Virus record (IMG/VR): IMGVR_UViG_3300031566_000366 | Location: 1 to 23,986 of that record | Direction: 5' to 3' (one strand) | Length of the DNA: 23,986 bases | DNA from: a virus | In this document: positions 6,621-15,069 of the stretch, piece after piece | Position numbering within the stretch: position 1 is the stretch's first letter | Layout of the letters: each line of letters starts with the position of its first letter | Position numbers and translations under genes: made by a program | The notes under the pieces: generated by a model | Seen by the model: only the letters and a program-made list of their open reading frames with translations | Databases searched by the model: none | What the model was told of the DNA's origin: nothing

Positions 6621-9232
6621 GGCTTATACCTTTTCAAATCAATGAGGTATGGGAAGCCATCTGGAGCAAACATTGTTTCGGGACTGCTAGGGTGGCGCAA
6701 CTTGTAAATGCCATCTCCAACTGTGATGAGGCGGTATCTGCTAATATCATCTAAGTCAAAAGGTGAGTTATTTAAAGCCCCAACAGGCATCTTATCATAA
6801 GGGAGGAATTCCGCTGTTTCTCTGTCTTGTACAACAGCCACCTTCAAGAAATCTTCTTCTGTGGCAAATTCCATAATATCATCTATGTCATCTTGTGGAA
6901 TATTGTTTGGCAAGATAACCTGGGTGTCATTGTAAGTCACAATGCCGCCGAAACGCTTGCTACCTATTTCCACCATACCAGTCGCGTACTGAATAGCATC
7001 CTCATATAAGTCATCATCAAATGATCCGGAACTACTGCCGCCCATTCCAAGATAGTAATAATCAGCTATTTTCTTGGCATTATCTACAAACTTAGCAACT
7101 CCAGGCGTTTCTGTCAGGCCACCAAATGTAGTTATGTTTTGCTCTCTCATGTCAGTCAGTTCGCCATATGCTCTATCTTCCATGCCATCTTTAATTTTGC
7201 GGCCAACTATCATTCTGTCCATAACTTTCGGACTTGTCTGATCCACCATTAAACCACCCATATGGGCAAGGACAGGAGCCTGTTTGTTAAGGGCATCCAG
7301 AGCCTCTACGGTATCAACTCCAAAGACCTGGTTCACTCTCATGAGATATGCCATTTGTAATTGAGGATCAGCATCAACAATAGCATTGGCCAGTTGTTCA
7401 CCTTCCGAATCGGTCAACAAGCGGCGTTTCGTCCCGTAGTGAGATACAACTGCATTAGCATCCTGTCTGCGCTGTCGGACAACGCCTTGGACTTCAGGAG
7501 ATAAGGGATCAAAGTCTGGGTTAAGAGCCATCATCATAAGGCTCTGATCAAGAGTTATAACACCAGAGCCATTTGCCCAGGATAGTGGGTCCTTATTAAG
7601 GCCCGTTGTCATGGCTGTGAGCCGACCCTCTATAAGATTTATGATTTCATTTTCGGATGCTGTGTACCCGTCTTCCCTGGCCTCGGTGCGGAATTTATTA
7701 AGTTTTGCCTCTAACTCAAGAGCAGTGTCATCTGCCAGGTCATTAAACCTCTGGCTCCGACCAAACATAATTTGATACTCAACATTAAGAGCATCAACCA
7801 ACTCTTCTGGTGCCCCACTTTCTCTAAGGGCTTCTATATCTTGTCCGATTGATTGGAACATTGCTGGGTCAACAGGATTAAAGTCGTCAACAATTTTTTG
7901 GATATTATCAATCTTTTGGCCAATAGCTGTTGCAGATTTACCCCAGGCTGTATTTTGTGCATTAGCCTCAGAGACGGCGGAACTTAGTTTGCTCTTGATA
8001 ATCTTAAAGCGCATCATATCGCTAGGCGTTGCCATCTCTTCTTCTACGATAGCTGACTCTAAACGATCATGCTCTGCTTGAAGTTGGTCAAGATTAAAGT
8101 CTTTGACGTTGCGGAGATAGTCTATATTCTCCTCTGCCATAGTCACGGCTTCTTTAAGTTCAGCAATCCTTCCCTTGTCAGCACCAGCCTCTTCTAAAGC
8201 CGCAATCCTTGAATTGATATCCTTAATAGTTTGCTGACTAGGAATACCAGCGGAACTTACTATATTTAGAACATTGGTTTGAATATCTTGCCCAAGATTA
8301 GATATCTCACCATTGAGAGCAGTCTGTTCTCTTGTTGCGGCAAGTTTGAATTTGTTTGCCAGGGCTTCAGCGTTTGCATCAGGCAGACCTCTAGCAAGCC
8401 CACCCTCATCATCGATACTGTCAGCCAAGTCATCAGCAAACTGCATCTTTTCTTCTATGGTCTCAAGGCGATCATATGAGCCATTTAGTCTAGCTGTATG
8501 TGCCCTGCGCTTTGCTTTTAAGACTTCATTGGCGGCTTCCTCTTCTGAGTACTCCTGACCAATTAGCATCTCATAGATATTGTTTGCGCTTTCATCTATG
8601 TACTTGTCTATATCGCCCAGGGTAGAACGGGCCATATCCTCAATAGCAAAGTTCATATCCTCTAACTGAGACGCACCAACCGCTCTGGCCTTGACCCTTT
8701 CCTTCTTGAGGTAGTCTTCAGAGAAATTAAGATAATGAGCGTTACGTTGATCATCTAGCCGGAGAGTAACATTCTGAGCCGCCTCAGGTGAAAGCATACC
8801 AACAACATCAGAATAACCAACAGTCACGGCGTCCAAGCGATCTGCCAGTTGATCTGGGGTCTCACCCAGCTTCATTGACTCCAGGTACTCTCTGCCCATA
8901 ACAGACTTGGCCTCAACCTGAATTTGTGTGCTAAGGCCCTTAACAGCCGCCTCATAAGCCGCCGCTTCTGGGATATTCAAAGTTGCTGGGTCGCGGCCTT
9001 GTAGGTCAAGGAGAGTGCCACGGGGGTCTTCTGCCCCAGCCATACCACCTCTGATTTGGGCAGTACGTTGTGCATCCTTAAATGCAAAGTCAGCAATCCG
9101 GTTCATAGCATTAGTAAATGTCTCTTGCGTCCGAACTGCCTCACGGCCAGCGGCAAAGTCGATGGATGGGACACCTGATGGGGCAGTCGTCTGAACTGGC
9201 TGATATGTTAGTCTGTCAAATAAATCTGCCAT
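6617..9232 (-). CDS. Large internal virion protein, gp15-like
   Basis: This 871-aa protein occupies the position of T7 gp15, between the gp14-like protein and the gp16-like pair. It is mostly charged alpha-helical sequence with long coiled-coil stretches (around residues 310-480) and no signal peptide or enzyme motif. The N-terminal segment with an IDFAAGREA motif recalls the start of gp15-type proteins. In T7, gp15 and gp16 form the periplasmic tube that carries DNA into the cell. An AGGGGG binding site lies 6 nt upstream of the ATG, and the gene overlaps the next one by 4 bp. Family placement rests on size, composition and order more than on a diagnostic motif. Confidence 0.7.
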   Translation of the reverse strand: MADLFDRLTYQPVQTTAPSGVPSIDFAAGREAVRTQETFTNAMNRIADFAFKDAQRTAQIRGGMAGAEDPRGTLLDLQGRDPATLNIPEAAAYEAAVKGLSTQIQVEAKSVMGREYLESMKLGETPDQLADRLDAVTVGYSDVVGMLSPEAAQNVTLRLDDQRNAHYLNFSEDYLKKERVKARAVGASQLEDMNFAIEDMARSTLGDIDKYIDESANNIYEMLIGQEYSEEEAANEVLKAKRRAHTARLNGSYDRLETIEEKMQFADDLADSIDDEGGLARGLPDANAEALANKFKLAATREQTALNGEISNLGQDIQTNVLNIVSSAGIPSQQTIKDINSRIAALEEAGADKGRIAELKEAVTMAEENIDYLRNVKDFNLDQLQAEHDRLESAIVEEEMATPSDMMRFKIIKSKLSSAVSEANAQNTAWGKSATAIGQKIDNIQKIVDDFNPVDPAMFQSIGQDIEALRESGAPEELVDALNVEYQIMFGRSQRFNDLADDTALELEAKLNKFRTEAREDGYTASENEIINLIEGRLTAMTTGLNKDPLSWANGSGVITLDQSLMMMALNPDFDPLSPEVQGVVRQRRQDANAVVSHYGTKRRLLTDSEGEQLANAIVDADPQLQMAYLMRVNQVFGVDTVEALDALNKQAPVLAHMGGLMVDQTSPKVMDRMIVGRKIKDGMEDRAYGELTDMREQNITTFGGLTETPGVAKFVDNAKKIADYYYLGMGGSSSGSFDDDLYEDAIQYATGMVEIGSKRFGGIVTYNDTQVILPNNIPQDDIDDIMEFATEEDFLKVAVVQDRETAEFLPYDKMPVGALNNSPFDLDDISRYRLITVGDGIYKLRHPSSPETMFAPDGFPYLIDLKRYKP

Positions 9233-9234
9233 TA

Positions 9235-9813
9235 TTAACCCCCTGAGTATCCAAAGTAGCCTGGACTCGAACTATAAGATGGTGCGCTTGCCCCTCCTGT
9301 CGGGACTGGAGATGTTGTTTTGGTAAAGTTAAACGCGTCAGTCTGCGAACCCATGTAAGCCGCCTGACCAAAACTAGATATCATATTAATAAAGCCTTGA
9401 CGCTTCGCCATAGACCCAGCGGCTATATATTGTGCAGATTGCATAGCCCCTGATGCCTCAATGATCTTACCATTTAACTCAGCCATCTGACGGTTTTCTC
9501 TAGTCGTATAGAAGTCAGCAACACCCTTACCCATATTATACATAGCCAGGTTTTGGACAGAGCCGGAAAATGGATCAATGGACCCAGCCGCCGCTCTAGC
9601 GTTTATAGTCGCCATATTACGGGCAACATTCTTGAGAACCTCAACTCCATTACGCATATGATTAATAGCCTCTGCACGGGACCGCAGTGCCTGTGCCCTT
9701 GCCTGTAATTCAGCTTGTCTAGCCTGGGCACCATATAACTTAGCCTGGGCACGACCCATAGTGTATGAGCCTATACCCCCTGCTACTGCCGCCGCTATTG
9801 CTACATATTCCAT
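9235..9813 (-). CDS. Internal virion protein, gp14-like
   Basis: This 192-aa protein starts with a hydrophobic Gly/Ala-rich segment (YVAIAAAVAGGIGSYTMG) followed by a helical, Ala/Gln/Arg-rich stretch and a flexible Gly/Ser/Pro/Tyr-rich tail ending in YSGG. The layout fits T7 gp14, the internal protein that inserts in the outer membrane during ejection. The position right after tail tube B agrees. The ATG at 9813, one nucleotide after the upstream TGA, is chosen over a TTG at 9849, which would add 12 unlikely residues; the binding site is weak (GGGG), so translation is probably coupled to the upstream gene. Confidence 0.75.
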   Translation of the reverse strand: MEYVAIAAAVAGGIGSYTMGRAQAKLYGAQARQAELQARAQALRSRAEAINHMRNGVEVLKNVARNMATINARAAAGSIDPFSGSVQNLAMYNMGKGVADFYTTRENRQMAELNGKIIEASGAMQSAQYIAAGSMAKRQGFINMISSFGQAAYMGSQTDAFNFTKTTSPVPTGGASAPSYSSSPGYFGYSGG

Positions 9814-9814
9814 A

Positions 9815-12019
9815 TCACTGCCCCACTGACACTTTGTAGTCCAAAGCAAGTAACGTCATATCTAACGGGACGCTTTGGGTTATGGTTATCTGGCCCTCTT
9901 TGCTAAAACCAAGGATTGGGCCAACGGTCTTAACGCCTGTATATGGCGTAACTGCGGCATCAAGATTGCCCTCCCCAAATTGCCGGAAAGCTACTTGCTC
10001 ACCATTAACTGTCATAGCCTGTGTCTCAAAGACTTCAGCATTAACCTCAAGGATGCGCTTCTTAAAACCACGCAATGAACCAGACTGTATCTGAGGCTCA
10101 ACTGGCAATGTCTTGATCTCAACATCATATGCCAGACCAACCTCATAGCCAGTCACACTATCACGGTCAAAAGTTACGGTATTGCTTGTGACGGTCTCAT
10201 CCGGTTGGACAATGCCGTCCAGGATAACCTTAACCGTCTCAGTGTCCAGGTGAGCCGCTGAAGCCGTAGAGGCAACACCTGACGCCTGGACTGCGCTATC
10301 TAGGTGAAGTATGCTGTCGAAATACTCCACAAAGTAATAGTCAACACTATCCACTGTGCGTTTGACCACTGCATAAATGGTGTCAACATCTACACCTACG
10401 GCCTCAAACGCACCATCAGTTGTGAACTCAGCCGGAGCCGTAACCTCCTGGGACCGGAGCAATGAGAAGACAATTAGTGAGCCATCATCATCATTGACGA
10501 TCATCAAACGGTCACTCTCATCAGTAGAGGTAGCGCGGCGGATAGCCATGTCCTTCGGCGTCTTAAACAAATGGCCGGATAACATTGACACGTTGCTGGT
10601 GTTGTAAGCCAGTTCTGTATCGGTAAAGGCTAGTTCGTTTAGAGACTTGCCCTTGCGCTGAATGAATAGAGTGCCGGAATCAACCCCGACAATCGGCACG
10701 TTTGACTTTGAGCCATTACGGGTTGCAATCTTCACAATGAAGTTAGATGGTGTGATAGGGTCCAGATTAGCCTGGGGGACATAGAACTCACCGCCAGTCG
10801 TAAATATCTGTAAGTCACGGCCTGAGAAGATGTCTGTTACGCTATTGAGCGTGGAGGTCGAGATTGTCGCCTCCAGAGCCGCATCGTCCAGGCTCTCGCC
10901 TTTGTCAAAGTTGAAGAAGTCATCAACCCTGGATGCCCAGATGGTTGATGGCAGTGACCCAGAGCCAGCAAGCCATAGACGGCCTTCATGGAAAGTTATG
11001 GCCTTAGGCCAGCCCCTGTCATTAGACCAGGCGTCTTCATAGCCATACTCGATTTCCCAGTTTCCAGAAGTAATAGCGTCAGTGTCAAAAAATGAAATAT
11101 CAACTGTTGCTTTGACAACCGTATTACTTACAAATTCAATTATTCTGGCACGGCCAAACCCATTGGTCACATTAATATATTGACCGACACTGTTTGCTCC
11201 AAATGCTTTAATCTCATATCCAGTCGTTGCGTCTGGGGCTGTTGTAAAAGCTGGGGAAACAGTCGCAACTTTCGTTGTAGCATTATAGTCGCTGATATGC
11301 CTATGTTGGCCTGATCCGGTGCCTGAGGTTAAGTGCAAAGACATCCCATTACATTGGTCATCGGAAGTAAAGCTGGTTGCACTTTTTAACGTAATCGTGC
11401 TAGTTGACCCAGCTTGAGCAGTGCCAGTGTCACTGGTGACGCTTGAGGCAGTAACTGTGATATTACCAACCGTGGCTGACGGCGTAATAGTAAATGTTGG
11501 GCTGTTATAGTTTATTGTGTAAGGGTATTGAGGAGTAAAATCAAAAGTAATAGTAGTCTTTGTCCAATCAGCGTTAGTCGCACCTCTTACTAATTTAAGG
11601 GGCACCAGGTCTTTATGAACAAAGATAATGGTGTCGGCTGATTGAGCATAACGCAACTCAGGCAACATAGACGCAGTAATTTCGGATATTGCCAGGTAAT
11701 CGTTACCAGAGGCGTTGATGTTGGTAATTAAAACGCCATCTCTAAAAACATATAGCTTGCCTGGCGTAATGGCAAACATATAGCTATCATCAGTGTTAAA
11801 CTCAAACGGAACTAACCGAACACCATCAGCCGCTCCACTATCCAGGGTCATGATATAGCGCAAGCCTTCGCGCCGCTTGCATCCACCTTGGGGCTGAATG
11901 ATGACGTTCTTAGCCGTCTCTAAGGCTGAGTAATATTGCTTTAGGTCAATCCTGGCGCGGAGTAGCGGATCAATCTCACCGACAGCAAAGTTTGTTTGGA
12001 TAGAAACAAGTCGGCTCAT
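9815..12019 (-). CDS. Tail tubular protein B (gp12-like tail nozzle)
   Basis: This 734-aa protein is the distal tail tube or nozzle. The N-terminus is characteristic of the T7 gp12 family: SIQTNFAVGEIDPLLRAR, then KNVIIQPQGGCKRREGLRY, a motif kept in podovirus nozzle proteins. A WEIEYGYEDAWSNDRGWPKA region followed by FHEGRLWLAGS (mid-protein) is also typical. The gene overlaps tail tube A by 4 bp, so the two are probably translated together, matching their joint place in the virion. The start is fixed by the ATGA overlap. Confidence 0.93.
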   Translation of the reverse strand: MSRLVSIQTNFAVGEIDPLLRARIDLKQYYSALETAKNVIIQPQGGCKRREGLRYIMTLDSGAADGVRLVPFEFNTDDSYMFAITPGKLYVFRDGVLITNINASGNDYLAISEITASMLPELRYAQSADTIIFVHKDLVPLKLVRGATNADWTKTTITFDFTPQYPYTINYNSPTFTITPSATVGNITVTASSVTSDTGTAQAGSTSTITLKSATSFTSDDQCNGMSLHLTSGTGSGQHRHISDYNATTKVATVSPAFTTAPDATTGYEIKAFGANSVGQYINVTNGFGRARIIEFVSNTVVKATVDISFFDTDAITSGNWEIEYGYEDAWSNDRGWPKAITFHEGRLWLAGSGSLPSTIWASRVDDFFNFDKGESLDDAALEATISTSTLNSVTDIFSGRDLQIFTTGGEFYVPQANLDPITPSNFIVKIATRNGSKSNVPIVGVDSGTLFIQRKGKSLNELAFTDTELAYNTSNVSMLSGHLFKTPKDMAIRRATSTDESDRLMIVNDDDGSLIVFSLLRSQEVTAPAEFTTDGAFEAVGVDVDTIYAVVKRTVDSVDYYFVEYFDSILHLDSAVQASGVASTASAAHLDTETVKVILDGIVQPDETVTSNTVTFDRDSVTGYEVGLAYDVEIKTLPVEPQIQSGSLRGFKKRILEVNAEVFETQAMTVNGEQVAFRQFGEGNLDAAVTPYTGVKTVGPILGFSKEGQITITQSVPLDMTLLALDYKVSVGQ

Positions 12020-12633
12020 CCTCTAACCGATATCAGACTGTAATCCTCTATCGCCTCTATCTGGCGGTTCTGGCTGTCGATAGAGGTGGCTACGCGGAAG
12101 AAGCCTCCACGCATATTCTCAGACGGCGTACCAGTCGCAATGTTTTTGAAGTAGTCCGCTTTGGTTATCTGGTCAGTCACGGTTTCCGCAATGTTCCAGG
12201 CCATCATATATTTTAGCAGTTGGATAAAGTATGTAGGCAATTCTGACTCGGATGGAGCATACTGATAATCAACATAAATAGACCCTTCAGAGGACAGAAG
12301 TTTGTCACCCATAATTTCCCAACCATATTGGATTGGCTTTGCCCCAGACGTGCCCTGATTAAAGACCGCTCTTACATTATTTAGGCGATCACCTGGCAGT
12401 TGGTACTCATATAAAAACTCATTAACAGGAGTATTGATTGTCCGAGCCAGTTGCACCTTCTTAAAAGAAAACGTCCAGGGAAACATCCCTAGAGTGCTGT
12501 CTCGAATATCATCATATAGGCGGTCACATATCTGAGCCGCGTCTGTCCCCTCAGAAAAAGAAGAGAGAGGTTTGGCACCCAGCATTATCAAAGCGTCTGA
12601 GCAAATAGACAGTTTTGTATCACCAGATGCCAT
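12016..12633 (-). CDS. Tail tubular protein A (gp11-like adaptor)
   Basis: This 205-aa protein is the adaptor ring below the portal. The opening LSICSDALIMLGAKPLSSF and the following DRLYDDIRDSTLGMFPWTF are hallmarks of the T7 gp11 family, and the length is normal. It lies directly upstream of, and overlaps, the gp12-like gene. A GGAGAGAG site precedes the ATG. A 9-bp GC-rich hairpin lies upstream, between this gene and the capsid unit. Confidence 0.93.
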   Translation of the reverse strand: MASGDTKLSICSDALIMLGAKPLSSFSEGTDAAQICDRLYDDIRDSTLGMFPWTFSFKKVQLARTINTPVNEFLYEYQLPGDRLNNVRAVFNQGTSGAKPIQYGWEIMGDKLLSSEGSIYVDYQYAPSESELPTYFIQLLKYMMAWNIAETVTDQITKADYFKNIATGTPSENMRGGFFRVATSIDSQNRQIEAIEDYSLISVRG

Positions 12634-12650
12634 ATCTCTCTCCTAAGTTA

Positions 12651-12681
12651 GGGGCGGCTGGCGTCAGGGAGAAGCCGCCCC
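12651..12681 (-). terminator. GC-rich hairpin between capsid and tail genes, possible attenuator or RNA processing site
   Basis: GGGGCGGCT at 12651-12659 pairs perfectly with AGCCGCCCC at 12673-12681, a 9-bp stem with a 13-nt loop. The following minus-strand bases are TAACTT rather than a run of T, so full termination is doubtful. Partial termination or protection of the capsid mRNA 3' end would fit its place after the 91-aa gene. Confidence 0.55.
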
Positions 12682-12692
12682 AGGGAGGAATG

Positions 12693-12968
12693 TTAATCAC
12701 TATCTGTGACAGCGATGGTTGTCCCATCTGACACATCGACTACACCAGAGGCATTGCTAAGAACAATGACCAAAGAGGCAGTTGGAGTGTTGCTGTCATA
12801 GACATACATCAGATCACCTACTTTGAGGACACCAGATGCGTCATTAAAGTAGCCAGCGGTGTTGACCGTAGCGATAGCATCAGCGGTGGTGTAAGACCAC
12901 ATCTGAGGCGCACTACCAGCCTTTGCTTGGCCACCGATAGGCTGTAAGCCAGTTTCAGAATAAGCCAT
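12693..12968 (-). CDS. Possible capsid decoration or stabilising protein
   Basis: This 91-aa protein follows the major capsid gene after 14 bp. It has no signal peptide or membrane segment. It is rich in Ser, Thr, Val, Gly and Asp with alternating hydrophobic residues, suggesting a small beta-rich fold, and has an LMYVYDSNTPTASLVIVLSN segment. Small proteins right after the capsid gene in many phages are head decoration or cement proteins, and sharing the presumed strong capsid transcript fits that role. An AGGAG site lies 8 nt before the ATG. No specific family is recognised. Confidence 0.6.
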   Translation of the reverse strand: MAYSETGLQPIGGQAKAGSAPQMWSYTTADAIATVNTAGYFNDASGVLKVGDLMYVYDSNTPTASLVIVLSNASGVVDVSDGTTIAVTDSD

Positions 12969-12982
12969 AGATCAATCTCCTC

Positions 12983-13822
12983 TTAGCTTTCACGGCAAGT
13001 GATTTTAGTGACACCTTCAGCATCAATAGCCACACTTCCGGCAGAGAACATTGAGGCAACCAAAAATGAGGTCTTCTCTGGAATGTAATCTACGCGGCTT
13101 GTCTGGCCCATGCCGATACCGAGGCCCATAGCGTCACGATGGAAAGCATAAACGATCCGGTCATTAGAACCGTCAATCGCCAAACCACCTTCGTCACGAT
13201 CCCCAATAGACACAAAACGGAAGCCAAGAAACGTATTAACCTCACCTGTAACTAGAGCCTTGACAGTGTTGAAATCACTTGATGTGACTGCTGTTTCTGC
13301 CAATAGAGAGTCCATGTTATTGGCGTGGGCAATGATCACACGGCCTTCGGCTGGGACGTTTTTAGCATCCATCGCCTTTTTAGCGGCCCGTAGCTTTGCC
13401 ACGTTGAGGTTAGTATCTGTGCCACCAATGTCATTGCTGACAGTGTTTGTGCCAGATGAAGCGGCCAGGGCGTCAATGACTACCTGATCCATACGTCTGC
13501 CAATAGCACCTGATACGACCTGGACCAATTCCGCTCTATCTTGGAAATTGACCTTGGCTTGATTAAAGATATCGCTGTACTCTGCGGCGATGTAATCTTC
13601 CATCGTTGCAGTCACTTGCGAATAAGTTGTGGACATAGGCACCACATCAGTTTGTGGTACGCGGATGCTTGCAGTTCCCTTACCAATCTTAGGGAATTTT
13701 ACTGTTGAACCTTCGACAGTGCGTTCACGGGTCAAACCAGCCAATGCTCGCTGACCCTGATAGGCTTGTTTCACCTCACTGTCAAAAAGCGTCACAAATG
13801 CGTTGCTAATAGAAACGGCCAT
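12983..13822 (-). CDS. Major capsid protein
   Basis: This 279-aa protein sits just after the scaffold gene. Features of the phage capsid family are the N-terminal FVTLFDSEVKQAYQG motif, a TVKFPKIGKGTAS loop, a helical spine around residues 75-118 containing RRMDQVVIDAL, and a C-terminal domain with VTGEVNTFLGFRFVS and GMGQTSRVDYIPEK. An HK97-type fold is expected. It is shorter than T7 gp10 and closer to the capsid proteins of the Phage_capsid_2 type, a tentative placement. A strong AAGGAG site precedes the ATG, and a candidate promoter lies about 105 bp upstream of the start, which suits high expression. Confidence 0.9.
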   Translation of the reverse strand: MAVSISNAFVTLFDSEVKQAYQGQRALAGLTRERTVEGSTVKFPKIGKGTASIRVPQTDVVPMSTTYSQVTATMEDYIAAEYSDIFNQAKVNFQDRAELVQVVSGAIGRRMDQVVIDALAASSGTNTVSNDIGGTDTNLNVAKLRAAKKAMDAKNVPAEGRVIIAHANNMDSLLAETAVTSSDFNTVKALVTGEVNTFLGFRFVSIGDRDEGGLAIDGSNDRIVYAFHRDAMGLGIGMGQTSRVDYIPEKTSFLVASMFSAGSVAIDAEGVTKITCRES

Positions 13823-13904
13823 TTGCTTTCTCCTTTTGAAGTTAAAATAGGGTTAAACATCGCTTCGGTTGTCCTGGTGGGCCGGATTAGCGAGAACTGG
13901 CCGC

Positions 13905-13979
13905 AAAAAACGGTTGTCAGTTACACGCAATATAGCCTCATTCAGACTTGCTTACAACCGACAACCGTATAATTTTTTT
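13905..13979. terminator. Bidirectional factor-independent terminator between scaffold and capsid genes
   Basis: Arms at 13910-13922 and 13956-13968 form a 13-bp stem with one G-T pair and a 33-nt loop. On the minus strand the stem is followed by six T (13910-13905). On the plus strand it is followed by ATAA-like bases and seven T (13973-13979). Strong stem and T run support termination of the scaffold transcript, though the loop is unusually long. Confidence 0.7.
13929..13957 (-). promoter_or_regulatory. Candidate sigma70-type promoter for the capsid gene, inside the terminator loop
   Basis: Minus-strand TTGTAA (13957-13952, four of six) and TATATT (13934-13929, five of six) are spaced 17 bp apart. 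Transcription would begin near 13922, about 100 bp before the capsid start codon. The -10 box and most of the spacer lie in the hairpin loop and the -35 box straddles the stem edge. Location ahead of the most expressed phage gene supports the call; it is untested. Confidence 0.55.
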
Positions 13980-13993
13980 GGTATGGTTACGCT

Positions 13994-14824
13994 CTAGGCT
14001 TCACCAAAGGCTTTCATAAATTCACGCTCAACCTGTTTGGTGTATGCCATGTCCTTGCCATATCTTGGGTCAGCTACCATGGAGTCAAGATCAGACCTGG
14101 TATATGCGGCTCCCTCCTGGACATCCAGGGTTGGGATAGGGGACTCATTATAGGACTGCCTAATCTTATTGATGGCGTTAATAAAGTGACCATTAGATGA
14201 AGCATCAGCCAAAGCCTCGACTTCATTATTGTTGAGAACACCAGAACGCCCTAGCTTTGTCAGCCAACGCTCAGTCTCATCAATAATCTTATCAGCACCC
14301 TTACCTAACTTTGCCATCTCTTCCTGTCGGGTGGTCTCTGCCGCTTGCGTCATTTGAGTCATGCCCTGCATATACATCTGAGCAATTTCATTAAACGCAT
14401 CCTGGGAGATGCCGTGCTTCTTGGCTACATCGAGATAGCCCTGGAGCATTTCATCATCTTCTGGGACACCAGCCTCAGTCATAACGTCCATGGCATATTC
14501 ACCATCCTTAGGAGCCTTGTGCAGACCCTGGGACATCTTTGTCCGGATTTCATTATAGGCTTTGAATACGCCCTCAACATCAGGGCCATCTTTATCAGAC
14601 CAAAATTGTTGAGGTATCCAGTCTGGTCTATCCCCCCAATCTATCGGCTCTTCTTCTGCCTCCTCGGCTTGAAGGTGAGGCATTACATCAGTCTCTTGGC
14701 CTTCCGCTGGGGTTTCTTCATCTACTTTGATATTTAGGAGATTTGATTGCTCTTGGTTATCGGTTTGCGGCTCATTGGTATTTTCCTCTGAGTTATCGCT
14801 CACGGCCAAATTTTGATCATTCAT
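13994..14824 (-). CDS. Scaffolding protein
   Basis: This 276-aa protein lies immediately before the capsid gene, the usual place for a scaffold. It has a long acidic, Glu/Gln/Asn-rich, probably disordered N-terminus, then a DWGDRPDWIPQQFW motif common in podovirus scaffolds, and a helical C-terminal half ending in a charged segment (KQVEREFMKAFGEA) that could bind the coat. It overlaps the upstream gene by 4 bp. A terminator hairpin follows it. No protease motif is present. Confidence 0.85.
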   Translation of the reverse strand: MNDQNLAVSDNSEENTNEPQTDNQEQSNLLNIKVDEETPAEGQETDVMPHLQAEEAEEEPIDWGDRPDWIPQQFWSDKDGPDVEGVFKAYNEIRTKMSQGLHKAPKDGEYAMDVMTEAGVPEDDEMLQGYLDVAKKHGISQDAFNEIAQMYMQGMTQMTQAAETTRQEEMAKLGKGADKIIDETERWLTKLGRSGVLNNNEVEALADASSNGHFINAINKIRQSYNESPIPTLDVQEGAAYTRSDLDSMVADPRYGKDMAYTKQVEREFMKAFGEA

Positions 14825-15069
14825 AAGTTACGACCTCTAGTTATACGCCTCTCTATTTCGCGGACAATCGAGTTCTGGCCTTCCCGTGCAAACCCATGTG
14901 ACGCATCCTCGCCTGGATACCAGGTTGGTTGTTCAATGGTTGTTTTGCGGAGATGTTCTAAAACTGCTTGCCCTTCCTTCGTGGAGAAGCATCGCACGAA
15001 AGTTCTATCCAGGTCATCACGATCTGTATGGCCTGGGTTTAAGGTTTGAAATACGCTGTCATCGCTCAT
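14821..15069 (-). CDS. Small Bbp19-like phage protein
   Basis: This 82-aa protein has the pattern F-x-x-C-F-S-T-x-E-G-Q-x-V-L-x-x-L-R, a later aromatic/acidic stretch, and a C-terminal EGQNSIVREIERRITRG, which recalls the Bbp19-like family found between portal and scaffold genes in many phages. Function is unknown; a virion or assembly role is inferred. It overlaps both neighbours by 4 bp, so it is translated as part of the portal-scaffold block. Confidence 0.7.
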   Translation of the reverse strand: MSDDSVFQTLNPGHTDRDDLDRTFVRCFSTKEGQAVLEHLRKTTIEQPTWYPGEDASHGFAREGQNSIVREIERRITRGRNL

